A stretch of 64,000 nucleotides of DNA from Bradyrhizobium sp. AZCC 2176 (GCF_036924645.1 NZ_JAZHRX010000001.1:1-64000), one strand, 5' to 3'. Counted from the first letter of the stretch, positions 1-9,074 are shown. The notes: generated by a model from the letters alone, not told the origin. Numbers and translations: made by a program.

Positions 1-1
1 C

Positions 2-439
2 GCCGACAACGCGCGCGGCTTTGCGCTGGCGCCGTTTCCGGCCTCGTTTCCGCACATGAAAGCGGGTTGGCTCAGGCCCGGCCCCGAGGTGTTATATTGG
101 GTGCCGCGCCATGTGGCCAAACTATGGAACGTGAAGTCGATCTACATCACCGAGAACGGAACATCGGCGAGCGACCAACCGGCCGCGGACGGTACCATCT
201 ACGACGTCGATCGCATCATGTATCTGCGCAACTATCTGACGCAGTTGCAGCGCGCGACCGCCGAGGGCTTGCCCGTGCTCGGATACTTCCTATGGAGCCT
301 GATGGACAATTTCGAATGGTCGGACGGATACGAACAGCGCTTCGGCATCTATCACGTCGACTTCGAGACCAGGCGTCGGACGCCCAAGCTGAGCGCGTCG
401 TTCTATCGCGAGACGATCGCGCGAAACACCGTGGCGTGA
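2..439 (+). CDS. GH1 family beta-glucosidase, C-terminal part (cut by window start)
   Basis: The reading frame is open from the first bases, so the gene begins before the window; only about 145 C-terminal residues are present. The segment YITENG carries the GH1 catalytic nucleophile glutamate. It is followed by GYFLWSLMDNFEWSDGY and the C-terminal RFGIYHVDF block that forms the aglycone/sugar site in this family. The enzyme hydrolyses beta-glucosides or related aryl/alkyl glycosides, presumably in the cytoplasm. The stop TGA is at 437-439. The neighbouring hydrolases are on the opposite strand, so no operon is visible from here. The family call is firm; the exact substrate cannot be read. Confidence 0.93.
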   Translation, partial: ADNARGFALAPFPASFPHMKAGWLRPGPEVLYWVPRHVAKLWNVKSIYITENGTSASDQPAADGTIYDVDRIMYLRNYLTQLQRATAEGLPVLGYFLWSLMDNFEWSDGYEQRFGIYHVDFETRRRTPKLSASFYRETIARNTVA

Positions 440-461
440 TCAGGCGATCCTCAATCCTTTA

Positions 462-1766
462 TCAATCCTTGCGCAGGCCCTTGCCCAGCGCCTCAAACAT
501 CATCGTCTTCAGCGCCAGTTGGATCCGGCCGCCTTGCGTCGGGGCCTGCACCATGAAGACAACGAGCAGGTCGTCCTGGGGATCGACAAAATAGAAGCTG
601 CCGCCCGCGCCGTCCCAGCGGTATTCGCCCAGCGGCCATGTCGTATTCGGCGGCGGCGAGGTGCGCACGGCGAAGCCAAGGCCAAAGCCGCTGCTCGGGC
701 CCGGAAAATAGAAGGGGTCATGGATGATCCCGGTCTCCGGCCCGATCTGATCCGACGTCATCAGCGCGACGGTCTCGGGCTTGAGGTACCGCTTGCCGTC
801 GAGCTCGCCTCCATTCAGCAGCATTTGCAGGAAGCGGGCGTAGTCGGCGGTCGTCGAGACCAGACCCGCTCCGCCGGATTCCCAGCGCCGTGCCACTGTC
901 GGCTCGTTGATTCCGGCCACCCGAAGACGATCGACGGGAAATGGCTGGGCGACGCGCGGCCACTTCGACTTATCCGCAACGTAGTACGCGGTCTCGGACA
1001 TGCCGAGCGGATCGAACAATCTTTGCTTCTCGAATTGCAACAACGTTTGCCCCGACGCCACCTCGACGACACGGCCGAGCACGTCGGTTGAATGGCTGTA
1101 GTTCCAGCGTGTTGCGGGCTGGTCGGCGAGCGGCAGTGTAGCTATCCGGTCGGCGAATTCGGCGTTGTCGAAATCGCCGGCGTATAGTTTGGGATCGGCA
1201 TAGAGCTTCTGCACCGCGGTTTCGCCGAAGAAGCCATAGGTAATACCCGACGTGTGCCGCAGCAGGTCCCTGATCGTGATCGGGCGCTTCAACGGCTCGA
1301 GCTTGAGCGGATACTGTCCGGCTTCATCGGAAAGATCGACGCCGACTTTTGCATCGGCAAAGGCATGAATGTATTTCGACACGGGATCGTCGAGGGCCAG
1401 CTTGCCGTCGTCGAGCAGCATCATCGCGGCCACCGAGGTGACGGCCTTCGACATCGAATAGATCTGGAAAATCGCGTCCGGCGGCATCGGCTGGCCCGTC
1501 GCCGGATCCCGGACGCCAAAACACTCGAGATAGACCGGCTTGCCGTGCTGCTGGATCAGCAGGATTGCGCCGGGAATCTTGCCGGCAGAGACTTCATTGC
1601 GAACCTGGTCCCCGATCCGGTCAAGCGCCGCGCGTGAGAAAGTGGGCGCGTTCGGCGCTTTCGGCTCGGCTCGCACCTCATGCAGCCGTGCCGCGGCCAG
1701 GAGAATGGCCAGCGCCGCTACAACAAGGCAGCGCTCTGCGGCGCCGCTAGTTCTCCAGCGCTTCAT
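462..1766 (-). CDS. serine hydrolase, beta-lactamase/class C PBP-like family
   Basis: A 434-residue protein with an N-terminal hydrophobic segment (about residues 12-28) that looks like a signal peptide, so it is probably periplasmic. The nucleophile motif S-M-S-K is at residues 104-107 and a Y-S-H-S motif near residue 222 takes the place of the Y-x-N element. These define the beta-lactamase/transpeptidase-like fold used by esterases, D-aminopeptidases and class C enzymes. A conserved WDGAGGS...DPQDDL ending is typical of the esterase-like branch. Its start overlaps the end of the upstream paralogue by 20 bases, so the two are probably cotranscribed. It is more likely an esterase or peptidase than a resistance enzyme; the substrate is unknown. 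Confidence 0.9.
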   Translation of the reverse strand: MKRWRTSGAAERCLVVAALAILLAAARLHEVRAEPKAPNAPTFSRAALDRIGDQVRNEVSAGKIPGAILLIQQHGKPVYLECFGVRDPATGQPMPPDAIFQIYSMSKAVTSVAAMMLLDDGKLALDDPVSKYIHAFADAKVGVDLSDEAGQYPLKLEPLKRPITIRDLLRHTSGITYGFFGETAVQKLYADPKLYAGDFDNAEFADRIATLPLADQPATRWNYSHSTDVLGRVVEVASGQTLLQFEKQRLFDPLGMSETAYYVADKSKWPRVAQPFPVDRLRVAGINEPTVARRWESGGAGLVSTTADYARFLQMLLNGGELDGKRYLKPETVALMTSDQIGPETGIIHDPFYFPGPSSGFGLGFAVRTSPPPNTTWPLGEYRWDGAGGSFYFVDPQDDLLVVFMVQAPTQGGRIQLALKTMMFEALGKGLRKD

Positions 1767-3030
1767 AGACCAACTGCTTCAGCGTCCGCTGGACGCGCTG
1801 GCGCTCCGTCGGCGTCTGCTCCAGCACCACGAAGAACATGTCCTGCTTGCGGTCGACCACCATATAGCAGCCGGCGGCGCCGTCCCATTTGAGTTCGCCG
1901 AGCGATCCCGGCGGCGGCGGCTTGGCGTTGCCGGGATCGGTGCGCACGGCCAGCCCGAGCCCCATGCCGAAGCCGTCACCGGGAAAATAGTAATGATCCC
2001 GCGCAACACCGGAGTCCTTGCCGATGTGGTCCGATGCCATCAGCTCGAACGTCTTCGGGCTGAGATAGGTCTTGCCCTCGAACGTCCCACCATTGAGCAG
2101 CATTTGCGCAAATTTCGAGAAGTCCGACATGGTCGAAACCATGCCGCCGCTGGCGGATTCCCATTTCTGGCGAACTTCAGTCCTGTACAAGCGGCCGACC
2201 CGGAAATCACTGTCGTTCGGCACCGGCTGGGCGAGCCGGTTGAGCCGCTCCGGTTCGGTAACGAAGAAGCCGGTGTCGGTCATGCCGAGCGGATCGAGCA
2301 GCTTTTCCTTTTCGATCTCGAACAATGATTTTCCGGACACGATCTCCATAATCCGCGCCAGGATGTCGGTGGAATGGCCGTATTGCCAGAGAGCGCCCGG
2401 CTGGTTGTGCAGCGGCAGCTTGGCGATCCGCTCGGCAAATTCGGCAAGGTCGAATTCGCCCGCGTAGAGATTGGCCTCCTTGTAAGCCTTGCGCACCAGG
2501 CTGTCGCCATAGAAGCCATAGGTGATCCCGGAGGTATGACGCATCAGGTCGAGAATGGTAATAGGCCGGGTCAGCGGCGCCAGTTCGAGCGTCCTGGTGC
2601 CGTCCTCGGCCTTTTTCTCCACACCGACCTTCATATTGGCGAAGGAGGGAATGTACTTCGAGACGGGATCGTCGAGCTTGATCTTGCCGTCCTGGACCAA
2701 CTGCATCGCCACAACGGAGGTGATCGCCTTGGTCAGCGAAGAGAGGCGGAAGATGGTCTTGTCCGATATCGGCGTCTTGGACACGACGTCCTGGACGCCG
2801 AAGGTTTCGTGATAGACCGGCTTGCCGTGCTGCTGGATCAGGACGTTGGCGCCGGCGATCTTCCCCGTCGCCACCTCGTTCTTGAAGAACTCGGTGATCT
2901 TCGCAAGCTTGTCCTTGCTGAAATGCGCGCCCGCTGGAATATCGAAGGCGCCTTCGGCGCGGGCGGACGACAGCGTGGCAAGCATCAGCGCGCCGAAAAC
3001 CAGCGCGCGCAGCATTCCTGATGAATTCAT
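1747..3030 (-). CDS. serine hydrolase, beta-lactamase-like family (paralogue of the downstream gene)
   Basis: A 427-residue protein with a clear signal peptide (residues about 1-25, ending SSARA). The S-L-T-K nucleophile motif is at residues 98-101 and a Y-G-H-S motif sits at the equivalent of Y-x-N. Long stretches match the next gene downstream (for example LIQQHGKPVY and RHTSGITYGF), so the pair arose by tandem duplication. It is likely an exported esterase or D-amino acid-type hydrolase. It heads a two-gene unit in which the second gene starts inside its 3' end. No regulator is adjacent. Confidence 0.9.
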   Translation of the reverse strand: MNSSGMLRALVFGALMLATLSSARAEGAFDIPAGAHFSKDKLAKITEFFKNEVATGKIAGANVLIQQHGKPVYHETFGVQDVVSKTPISDKTIFRLSSLTKAITSVVAMQLVQDGKIKLDDPVSKYIPSFANMKVGVEKKAEDGTRTLELAPLTRPITILDLMRHTSGITYGFYGDSLVRKAYKEANLYAGEFDLAEFAERIAKLPLHNQPGALWQYGHSTDILARIMEIVSGKSLFEIEKEKLLDPLGMTDTGFFVTEPERLNRLAQPVPNDSDFRVGRLYRTEVRQKWESASGGMVSTMSDFSKFAQMLLNGGTFEGKTYLSPKTFELMASDHIGKDSGVARDHYYFPGDGFGMGLGLAVRTDPGNAKPPPPGSLGELKWDGAAGCYMVVDRKQDMFFVVLEQTPTERQRVQRTLKQLVYEALEN

Positions 3031-3081
3031 TGGATCGTACCCCTCTCCCCGGAATTCGCAGGGGAGTGTAGCGGTGGCCTG

Positions 3082-3636
3082 TCAGTCGGCACAAGGCCTA
3101 CCGAAGGTGTTCAATGCCGCCTGATGCAACTCCGCGCTGGCGTCGGAGAAGCAGCAGAAGATCACCCGCTCCAGTGCGGGCGCAGCCGAGAGCGTATCAA
3201 CGACGGTCTGAACGGCGATGCCGGCCGCGCGTTCGGCGGGGAAGCGATAGACGCCCGTTGAGATCGCGGGAAAGGCCACCGAAACAAGGCCGTGCGTCGC
3301 GCACAGTTCGATCGAGCGGCGATAGCAGGAAGCGAGCAGTTCATCCTCGCGATGGTTGCCGCCGTGCCAGACCGGCCCGACGGCGTGGATCACATGCCTC
3401 GCCGCCAACAGGTATCCCCGGGTGATCTTGGCGTCGCCCGTTGCGCAGCCATTTAGCGTGCGGCACTCCGCGAGCAACTCCGGCCCCGCCGCCCGATGGA
3501 TCGCGCCATCGACGCCGCCCCCGCCAAGGAGCGACGAATTCGCGGCGTTGACGATGGCGTCAACGCGCAGCGTGGTGATGTCGGCAACGATGACTTCCAG
3601 CCGCGCTCTGCCGATCTGGCGCGCGGGCCCGCTCAG
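3082..3636 (-). CDS. macro-domain protein (O-acetyl-ADP-ribose deacetylase-like)
   Basis: The C-terminal ~175 residues are a full macro domain: [22 protein letters not shown], a glycine-rich [14 protein letters not shown] loop, and [11 protein letters not shown] binding the ADP-ribose phosphates. Relatives (YmdB type) hydrolyse O-acetyl-ADP-ribose or remove ADP-ribose from proteins. The start is a problem: no ATG, GTG or TTG occurs in frame just before the domain. The first plausible initiator is a CTG at 3634-3636 that overlaps the grxD stop as CTGA, giving 184 residues. A start further upstream would lie inside grxD in another frame. It is presumably translationally coupled to grxD. The family call is strong; the start is uncertain. 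Confidence 0.85.
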   Translation of the reverse strand: MSGPARQIGRARLEVIVADITTLRVDAIVNAANSSLLGGGGVDGAIHRAAGPELLAECRTLNGCATGDAKITRGYLLAARHVIHAVGPVWHGGNHREDELLASCYRRSIELCATHGLVSVAFPAISTGVYRFPAERAAGIAVQTVVDTLSAAPALERVIFCCFSDASAELHQAALNTFGRPCAD

Positions 3637-3971
3637 GCCGAGGCCGCCGCGCCGACGGTGACGCCCTTGTCGGCGAGCATCTGCTGCAACTCGCCGGCCT
3701 GGAACATCTCGCGGATGATGTCGCAGCCGCCGATGAACTCGCCCTTGACGTAAAGCTGCGGGATCGTCGGCCAGTTCGAATATTCCTTGATTCCGTTGCG
3801 AAGTTCGGCCGATTCCAGGACGTTCAGGCCTTTGTAGCCGACGCCGACGTGGTCGAGGATCTGCACCACCTGGCCGGAGAAACCGCACTGCGGAAACTGC
3901 GGCGTCCCCTTCATGAACAGCACGACGTCGTTCGACTTCACTTCGTTGTCGATGAATTGCTCGATGTTCAT
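3633..3971 (-). CDS. grxD: monothiol glutaredoxin, CGFS type
   Basis: A 112-residue protein with the CGFS active site at residues 29-32 and the [19 protein letters not shown] glutathione-binding segment. It is the standard Grx4/GrxD type that binds a [2Fe-2S] cluster with glutathione and works with BolA in iron-sulfur trafficking. The start at 3971 has an AGGAAG ribosome site a few bases upstream; a longer reading to 4016 would add residues absent from the family. In many alphaproteobacteria grxD directly follows bolA and purL. Here bolA lies about 4.7 kb away at 8634 on the same strand, with egtBD and ltrA between them. Confidence 0.96.
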   Translation of the reverse strand: MNIEQFIDNEVKSNDVVLFMKGTPQFPQCGFSGQVVQILDHVGVGYKGLNVLESAELRNGIKEYSNWPTIPQLYVKGEFIGGCDIIREMFQAGELQQMLADKGVTVGAAASA

Positions 3972-4228
3972 ATTGCTTCCTTTTGGGGCTTTGGCCCCTG
4001 GCGGCTTTCTTCTCACGGGCCGGCTCGTCCCGTTTAACCCGATTACTTGTCATATATGTAGCCCAAACCGTTGTGCATCCAAAGTAAAATGGCGAGGAGC
4101 CGGCATGGGCAGGGCCAATCGGGGGCCCCCCGGGCGACCAGCGCCCATAGTCTGACGACATCAATATCATAGCGGGCGAAGGCTTTTTTCCCGGATCGGA
4201 ACCCCTATCTAGGACGGACCGCCCGTCG

Positions 4229-4253
4229 GGAACCAGTTTGCCGGACTAACGTT
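4229..4253 (+). promoter_or_regulatory. EcfG-type general stress promoter before egtB
   Basis: GGAAC at 4229-4233 and CGTT at 4250-4253 are separated by 16 bases, a perfect match to the sigma-EcfG consensus. The egtB GTG start lies 24 bases downstream, which places a transcription start a few bases after the -10 element. It points to ergothioneine synthesis being part of the general stress response. Seen in sequence; the function is inferred. Confidence 0.72.
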
Positions 4254-4276
4254 CTCCCCGCTCACCGGAGACACCT

Positions 4277-5527
4277 GTGACGAAATCAGTATCCGCCGCG
4301 TCGCTTTCCAGCCCTACCCCGTCACTTTTCTCCGATTCAGGCACCCTCGCCCAGAATTTGGTGGAAGCCTATCTGGCCGTCCGCGGCGAGACCGAGCGCC
4401 GGGCCGCACCCTTGAGCCCCGAGGATCAGCTCATCCAGTCGATGCCCGACGCCAGCCCGGCCAAATGGCATCGCGCCCATACCACCTGGTTCTTCGAGCA
4501 ATTCCTGCTCGGCGAGCACTGCGAGGGTTACCAGCCCTTCCACCCTGACTACGCGTTTTTGTTCAATTCCTACTATGTCAGCGCCGGTCCCCGGCACGCC
4601 CGTCACCAGCGCGGCCATTTGACCCGCCCGAGCGCCGACGAAGTCACCGCCTATCGCCGGCATGTCGATGCGGCTGTGGTCAAATTCTTCCAGACCGCCG
4701 GCGAAGAGCGCCTCGCCCAGCTCGCCCCCCTGGTCGAGGTTGGCCTCAACCACGAGCAGCAGCATCAGGAATTGATGCTGACCGACATCCTGCACGCCTT
4801 TGCGCAGAACCCGATTCCGCCGGCCTATGATCCATCCTGGCGCTTCCCGGCATCGCAGCGTTCGGCAGAGGAATGGGTCACCCTCAACGAGGGCATCCAC
4901 ACGGTCGGGCACACCGACGACAGCTTCCATTTCGACAATGAAAAGCCCGCGCACCGCGCGCTGGTCGGCCCGGTCAGGCTCGCCCGCAATCTCGTCACCA
5001 ATGCCGAATGGCTGGCCTTCATGAAGGATGGCGGCTACGGCACGGCCACGCTGTGGCTGATGGACGGCTTTGCCACCGTCGCCAATGAGGGCTGGCAGGC
5101 GCCCGGCCACTGGCGCCAGATCGACGGCGAATGGCGGATCATGACGCTCGGCGGATTGCAGCCGGTCGACCCGTCCGCCCCGGTCAGCCATGTCAGCTAT
5201 TACGAGGCGGACGCGTTTGCACGCTGGGCCGGCCGCCATCTGCCGACCGAGATGGAATGGGAAGTCGCCGCCCGCGCCGGCCAGCTCAACGATGCCTTCG
5301 GCATCGTCTGGCAGTGGACCCGCAGCGCCTACTCCCCCTACCCCGGCTACCGCGCCATCGAGGGTGCGCTGGGCGAATATAACGGCAAGTTCATGGTCAA
5401 CCAGTTGGTGCTGCGCGGCTCCTCGCTTGCAACCCCACCCGGCCACAGCCGTATCACCTACCGCAACTTCTTCTATCCGCACCACCGCTGGCAATTCACG
5501 GGGTTACGCCTCGCCGATTACGCCTGA
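4277..5527 (+). CDS. egtB: ergothioneine biosynthesis sulfoxide synthase EgtB
   Basis: A 416-residue protein with an N-terminal DinB-like helical domain and a C-terminal formylglycine-generating-enzyme-like domain, the EgtB architecture. The iron ligands are seen as H-x3-H-x-E at residues 159-165 (HEQQHQE). It joins the thiol donor to trimethylhistidine (hercynine) with oxygen, the central step of ergothioneine synthesis. The GTG start at 4277 is supported by a promoter just upstream and by the DinB domain beginning soon after. egtD follows 47 bases downstream on the same strand. No egtA, egtC or egtE is present here, so thiol donor use and sulfoxide cleavage depend on genes elsewhere. Confidence 0.95.
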   Translation: MTKSVSAASLSSPTPSLFSDSGTLAQNLVEAYLAVRGETERRAAPLSPEDQLIQSMPDASPAKWHRAHTTWFFEQFLLGEHCEGYQPFHPDYAFLFNSYYVSAGPRHARHQRGHLTRPSADEVTAYRRHVDAAVVKFFQTAGEERLAQLAPLVEVGLNHEQQHQELMLTDILHAFAQNPIPPAYDPSWRFPASQRSAEEWVTLNEGIHTVGHTDDSFHFDNEKPAHRALVGPVRLARNLVTNAEWLAFMKDGGYGTATLWLMDGFATVANEGWQAPGHWRQIDGEWRIMTLGGLQPVDPSAPVSHVSYYEADAFARWAGRHLPTEMEWEVAARAGQLNDAFGIVWQWTRSAYSPYPGYRAIEGALGEYNGKFMVNQLVLRGSSLATPPGHSRITYRNFFYPHHRWQFTGLRLADYA

Positions 5528-5574
5528 CCCAACATGGATCACAGCGCGCCGGAAAGCGCGTTCAGGAGAGTATC

Positions 5575-6546
5575 ATGAATGTGCACGCCGCCGCTTTGGC
5601 CCAAAGCTACCCGTTCGATGAGCAGACCTCCGTCTTTGCCGGCGACGTGATCGGCGACCTCTCGCAATTTCCCAAGCGCCTGTCGCCGAAATATTTCTAC
5701 GACGCCGCAGGTTCCGAGCTGTTCGAGCAGATCACGGTCCTGCCGGAATATTATCCGACCCGCACCGAGCTCGGCATTCTGCGCAGCCGCGGCGACGAAA
5801 TCGCTGCCATCATCCCCAAGGGCGCAGCGCTGGTGGAATTCGGCGCCGGCGCGACCACCAAGGTCCGCCTGCTGCTGGAGCGCTGCGATTTCAGCGCCTA
5901 TGTCCCGGTCGACATTTCCGGCGACTTCCTGAATGCGCAGGCCAGCGCCTTGCGCAAGGATTTTCCCGAGCTCGGCGTTTATCCGGTTGCCGCCGATTTC
6001 ACCGCGCCATTTGCCCTGCCGGCCGAGATCGAAGGGATGCCCAAGGTCGGGTTCTTTCCGGGATCGACGCTCGGCAATTTCGAGCCGCATGAAGCGCGCG
6101 CCTTCCTGCGCAGCGCGCGCGAGATTCTCGGCGAAGGCGCGCAGATGATCATCGGCGTCGACCTCGAAAAGAACGAGCGTGTGCTTTATGATGCCTACAA
6201 CGACGCTGCCGGCGTCACCGCGCGATTCAATCTCAACGTTCTGGTCCGCATCAACCGCGAGCTCGGCGGCAATTTCGACGTTTCCGCCTTCATGCACCGC
6301 TCGGTCTATAATCGCGAACGCCATCGCATCGAGATGCACCTGATCGCCAAGAAGGCGCAGACCGTGCGCATCCTCGGACGAAATTTTTCATTCCGGCCGG
6401 GTGAGAGCATCCATACCGAGTCGAGCTACAAATACAGCCTCGACCGCTTCACCGTACTGGCGCGCGACTCCGGCTGGGCGGTGCGGGAATCCTGGACCGA
6501 TCGTGACCGGATGTTTTCGGTTCACGCGCTGGTGGCGTCAGACTGA
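5575..6546 (+). CDS. egtD: L-histidine N-alpha-methyltransferase EgtD
   Basis: A 323-residue SAM-dependent methyltransferase. It carries LSPKYFYDAAGSELFEQIT near the N-terminus, the SAM-binding LVEFGAGATTKVRLLL around residues 84-98, and the FFPGSTLGNF segment characteristic of EgtD. It trimethylates histidine to hercynine, the substrate of EgtB. A GGAG ribosome site lies just before the ATG. It forms an operon with egtB and is probably expressed from the EcfG-type promoter at 4229. The length is normal for the family. Confidence 0.95.
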   Translation: MNVHAAALAQSYPFDEQTSVFAGDVIGDLSQFPKRLSPKYFYDAAGSELFEQITVLPEYYPTRTELGILRSRGDEIAAIIPKGAALVEFGAGATTKVRLLLERCDFSAYVPVDISGDFLNAQASALRKDFPELGVYPVAADFTAPFALPAEIEGMPKVGFFPGSTLGNFEPHEARAFLRSAREILGEGAQMIIGVDLEKNERVLYDAYNDAAGVTARFNLNVLVRINRELGGNFDVSAFMHRSVYNRERHRIEMHLIAKKAQTVRILGRNFSFRPGESIHTESSYKYSLDRFTVLARDSGWAVRESWTDRDRMFSVHALVASD

Positions 6547-6612
6547 GGAGTGGTCCGTGACCTTGCAGTTCAGGTCTGTGCATTTCAGATCCTGATTTCA
6601 AGGCCTGGCAAT

Positions 6613-6912
6613 TCACGTCTTGCAGTCCGATCGCCTGCGGTCCGGTCGCAGCCTGCGTGCTGGGGCGATCCGGGGCGCAACAGATATCCAGTCATCGGAC
6701 AATCGGTCTGCACCCAGCAACCATGCATGAATGATCCGCCACTTGTCCTGCCCGCGAGACTGGAAATCCAACAGCGGAGATCCAGCGTCCTGCAATTCGT
6801 GGAAGAACTTCAACGAGTCTTTTCCAGTTGGTCCGTCCTGCTCGATCGACTGCGTCAAGATCCAGCGGTCCCACTCCTGAATGATGCGTACTCTTGCTTC
6901 ACTTTGTTTCAT
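6613..6912 (-). CDS. small hypothetical protein (99 aa)
   Basis: An open frame of 99 residues whose first ~70 residues (RIIQEWDRWILTQ...KFFHELQDAGSPLLDF...WRIIHAWLL) have the aromatic and amphipathic composition of a real small protein and resemble conserved small proteins I associate with Bradyrhizobium. The C-terminal ~25 residues are arginine-rich and may be an eroded end. No known domain is recognised and no function can be given. It lies alone between egtD and another small gene. The coding call is moderate. Confidence 0.5.
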   Translation of the reverse strand: MKQSEARVRIIQEWDRWILTQSIEQDGPTGKDSLKFFHELQDAGSPLLDFQSRGQDKWRIIHAWLLGADRLSDDWISVAPRIAPARRLRPDRRRSDCKT

Positions 6913-7186
6913 AGGCGCGTATTCCCACCACGGATCCCCGTGGGCACTGAGTGAATCGCGCTGGTCAAGGTCTGATGGAAAGTGCTACGCCGCCGCGCGT
7001 CCCCGCACCTTCCGCGCTCACTATAGACAAACTTCTTAACAAATCTTCATCTTTATCGACCCGCCCGCAAAACGCTCCATCTACGCTGTCGTTTGCCCTT
7101 CGAAAGGTCCAACTTTTGACGCGGACTCAGTTGAATTTCCACGGCAGGCTCGGCTAGGGGTGAGTTCGTGCCAGGGGATGTCAGTC

Positions 7187-7420
7187 ATGGGAAATGCGTA
7201 TCCAGCGTCCGGCAATCGGAAGGAATTTTCCAGCTCGTCGTCCGTTCACGGGGACCATGCCTGGGATCAAGAGGTGGACACCGAACGGGCGTCCCTTATT
7301 GAAGAGAACGCCAGACTGCGGGCGCTCGTCGTGCAATTGTCAACTCTCGTTCTTCGAAACGTCGTCGATCAGCACAGCACCTCGCCAATGATGCCGGTCA
7401 GGCGATCGCTGCCTGATTAA
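7187..7420 (+). CDS. small hypothetical protein with a C-terminal coiled coil
   Basis: A 77-residue protein. Three in-frame starts exist (GTG 7160, ATG 7178, ATG 7187); 7187 is chosen because AGGGGA lies about nine bases upstream. Residues about 30-60 (TERASLIEENARLRALVVQLSTLVLRNVV) form a leucine-heptad helix, so it probably dimerises. The N-terminal part is serine-rich and disordered. It is convergent with ltrA, whose end is five bases downstream. The function is unknown. Confidence 0.6.
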   Translation: MGNAYPASGNRKEFSSSSSVHGDHAWDQEVDTERASLIEENARLRALVVQLSTLVLRNVVDQHSTSPMMPVRRSLPD

Positions 7421-7425
7421 AGGTG

Positions 7426-8604
7426 CTACCCTCCCGGATCGGGTTGCAGCGAGATCGTTTCCCACACCGCGACCACGATCATGATCGCGGTGGTCAGGGT
7501 CGACAGCATCAGCGGCGACAGCTCGCTTGCGAACCAGGCAAGCATGCAGAGCGCGATGATGCCGGCCCCGTGCGAGAGCTGAAGGAAGCCGCGAAAGCTG
7601 TACTTGAACAGGACGGTCCCGAACAGAAACAGCAAGGGACCGCCGATCGCGCTTATTACTGTCTTGAGATCGGAATGACCGCCCGGGTGCTTCAGCACCA
7701 GTTCGTCCGCTACTGCCGAAACGATGATGCCGGCGACGATCGGCATGTGCAGATAGGTATAGGCGAGCCGCGCCAGCCTTCCCGGCTCGCTCGATTTTGA
7801 TATCTGCTCGGAGCCGGCTTCCGCACCGATGTGGAAATAGATCCACCACATGGCGATGCTGCCGGCCGACACCGAAACGAACGCGGCAAGGCTTTCGGCC
7901 GACCAGGCCAGCTCGGCAAATGTTGCGCCCGTTACGACGACGGATTCGCCGAGCGCGATGATGACGAACAGCGCGCAGCGCTCGGCCATATGGCCGCCTT
8001 CGATCACCCAGTCCGCGACGGAAGATGCGCCATATCGGGGTATCCAGAACCGCACCGCCGGTGAGATATATTCGATGGCAAGCGCGATCGTCCAAAACAC
8101 GAGGCGCGACTGGCCCTGCGCCAATCCGCCCGCGATCCAGAAGATCGCCGACATCGACAGCCACGCTGCGATCCGGATTGCATTCATGCGTGTCCGCGGG
8201 CGCGACGGCGGCGTGGACAACCACAGAAATATCGTCTTGCCGACCTGCATCGCCGCATAGGCAATGGCAAACCACAAACCGCGCCCGTCAAACGCCGCCG
8301 GAATCGAGGTCGACAACACCAGCCCGCCCAGCATCATCGCAAACAGCAGGAGGCGAACCGGGGTCTTTTCGGGATCGAGCCAATTGGTGATCCAGGAGGT
8401 GAAGACCCACACCCACCATACCGCAAGAAACAGCAGCGTGACCTGCACTACGCCTAGCGGCGTAAAGTGCGCCAGCAGCGTGTGCGAGATCTGGGTAACC
8501 GCAAAGACGAAGACGAGATCGAAGAACAGCTCGGCATACGTCACGCGGTGATGCTGGTGCGGCGCGATCTGGCGAAACATCGCGCCGTGTGGACTGTCCG
8601 TCAT
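7426..8604 (-). CDS. LtrA-family (low temperature requirement A) membrane protein
   Basis: A 392-residue polytopic inner-membrane protein with about ten or more hydrophobic segments. The N-terminus HHRVTYAELFFDLVFVFAVTQISH is the diagnostic opening of the bacterial low temperature requirement A family, and VIEGGHMAERCALFVIIALGESVVVTGATFAE is its second conserved block. LtrA was named from a Listeria cold-growth phenotype; the biochemical role is not established. It is transcribed in the same direction as bolA upstream, with a gap of about 29 bases. Confidence 0.88.
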   Translation of the reverse strand: MTDSPHGAMFRQIAPHQHHRVTYAELFFDLVFVFAVTQISHTLLAHFTPLGVVQVTLLFLAVWWVWVFTSWITNWLDPEKTPVRLLLFAMMLGGLVLSTSIPAAFDGRGLWFAIAYAAMQVGKTIFLWLSTPPSRPRTRMNAIRIAAWLSMSAIFWIAGGLAQGQSRLVFWTIALAIEYISPAVRFWIPRYGASSVADWVIEGGHMAERCALFVIIALGESVVVTGATFAELAWSAESLAAFVSVSAGSIAMWWIYFHIGAEAGSEQISKSSEPGRLARLAYTYLHMPIVAGIIVSAVADELVLKHPGGHSDLKTVISAIGGPLLFLFGTVLFKYSFRGFLQLSHGAGIIALCMLAWFASELSPLMLSTLTTAIMIVVAVWETISLQPDPGG

Positions 8605-8633
8605 CGATGTGCCCCCGCTGCCGCCCGTCGGGG

Positions 8634-8888
8634 CTAGCTTTCCGGCACTCCGGGTCCCCCAGGTACCCCGGTTTGCAGCGCCAGCGCGTGCAGCACGCCG
8701 CCCATCTGTCCCTTGAGCGACTGGTAGACGATCTGGTGCTGCTGCACGCGCGACTTGCCGCGGAAGGATTCCGAAATCACGGTCGCGGCGTAATGGTCGC
8801 CGTCGCCTGCGAGATCGCGGATCGTCACCTCGGCATCGGGGATAGCTGCCTTGATCATCGATTCGATATCGTGGGCGTCCATCGGCAT
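8634..8888 (-). CDS. BolA family protein (iron-sulfur trafficking partner of GrxD)
   Basis: An 84-residue BolA/IbaG-like protein. The core DAEVTIRDLAGDGDHYAATVISESFRGKSRVQQHQIVYQSL contains the G-K-S-R and invariant histidine region of the fold, which supplies a cluster ligand with CGFS glutaredoxins. The ATG at 8888 is preferred because a GGAG lies about ten bases upstream; a second ATG at 8882 is possible. In related genomes it sits between purL and grxD. Here both neighbours are displaced, although strand and order are kept (purL, bolA, grxD all minus). Confidence 0.93.
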   Translation of the reverse strand: MPMDAHDIESMIKAAIPDAEVTIRDLAGDGDHYAATVISESFRGKSRVQQHQIVYQSLKGQMGGVLHALALQTGVPGGPGVPES

Positions 8889-9074
8889 TCCAGCATGTCT
8901 CCGTCAGGTGCTTCGAATCACGGCCGGCTCGCGCGACCGTGACGGCCGAACCTAGCGCGTAGGCTCTTCTAGGTCACGCCTGGCGGCACTATATCCCGGG
9001 CCCGAACCGTTTGACACCGCGAGATCCCGTCGCGCCCTATCATTTCGGGCTGACAGAAAAAGAGGCTCAAAATC

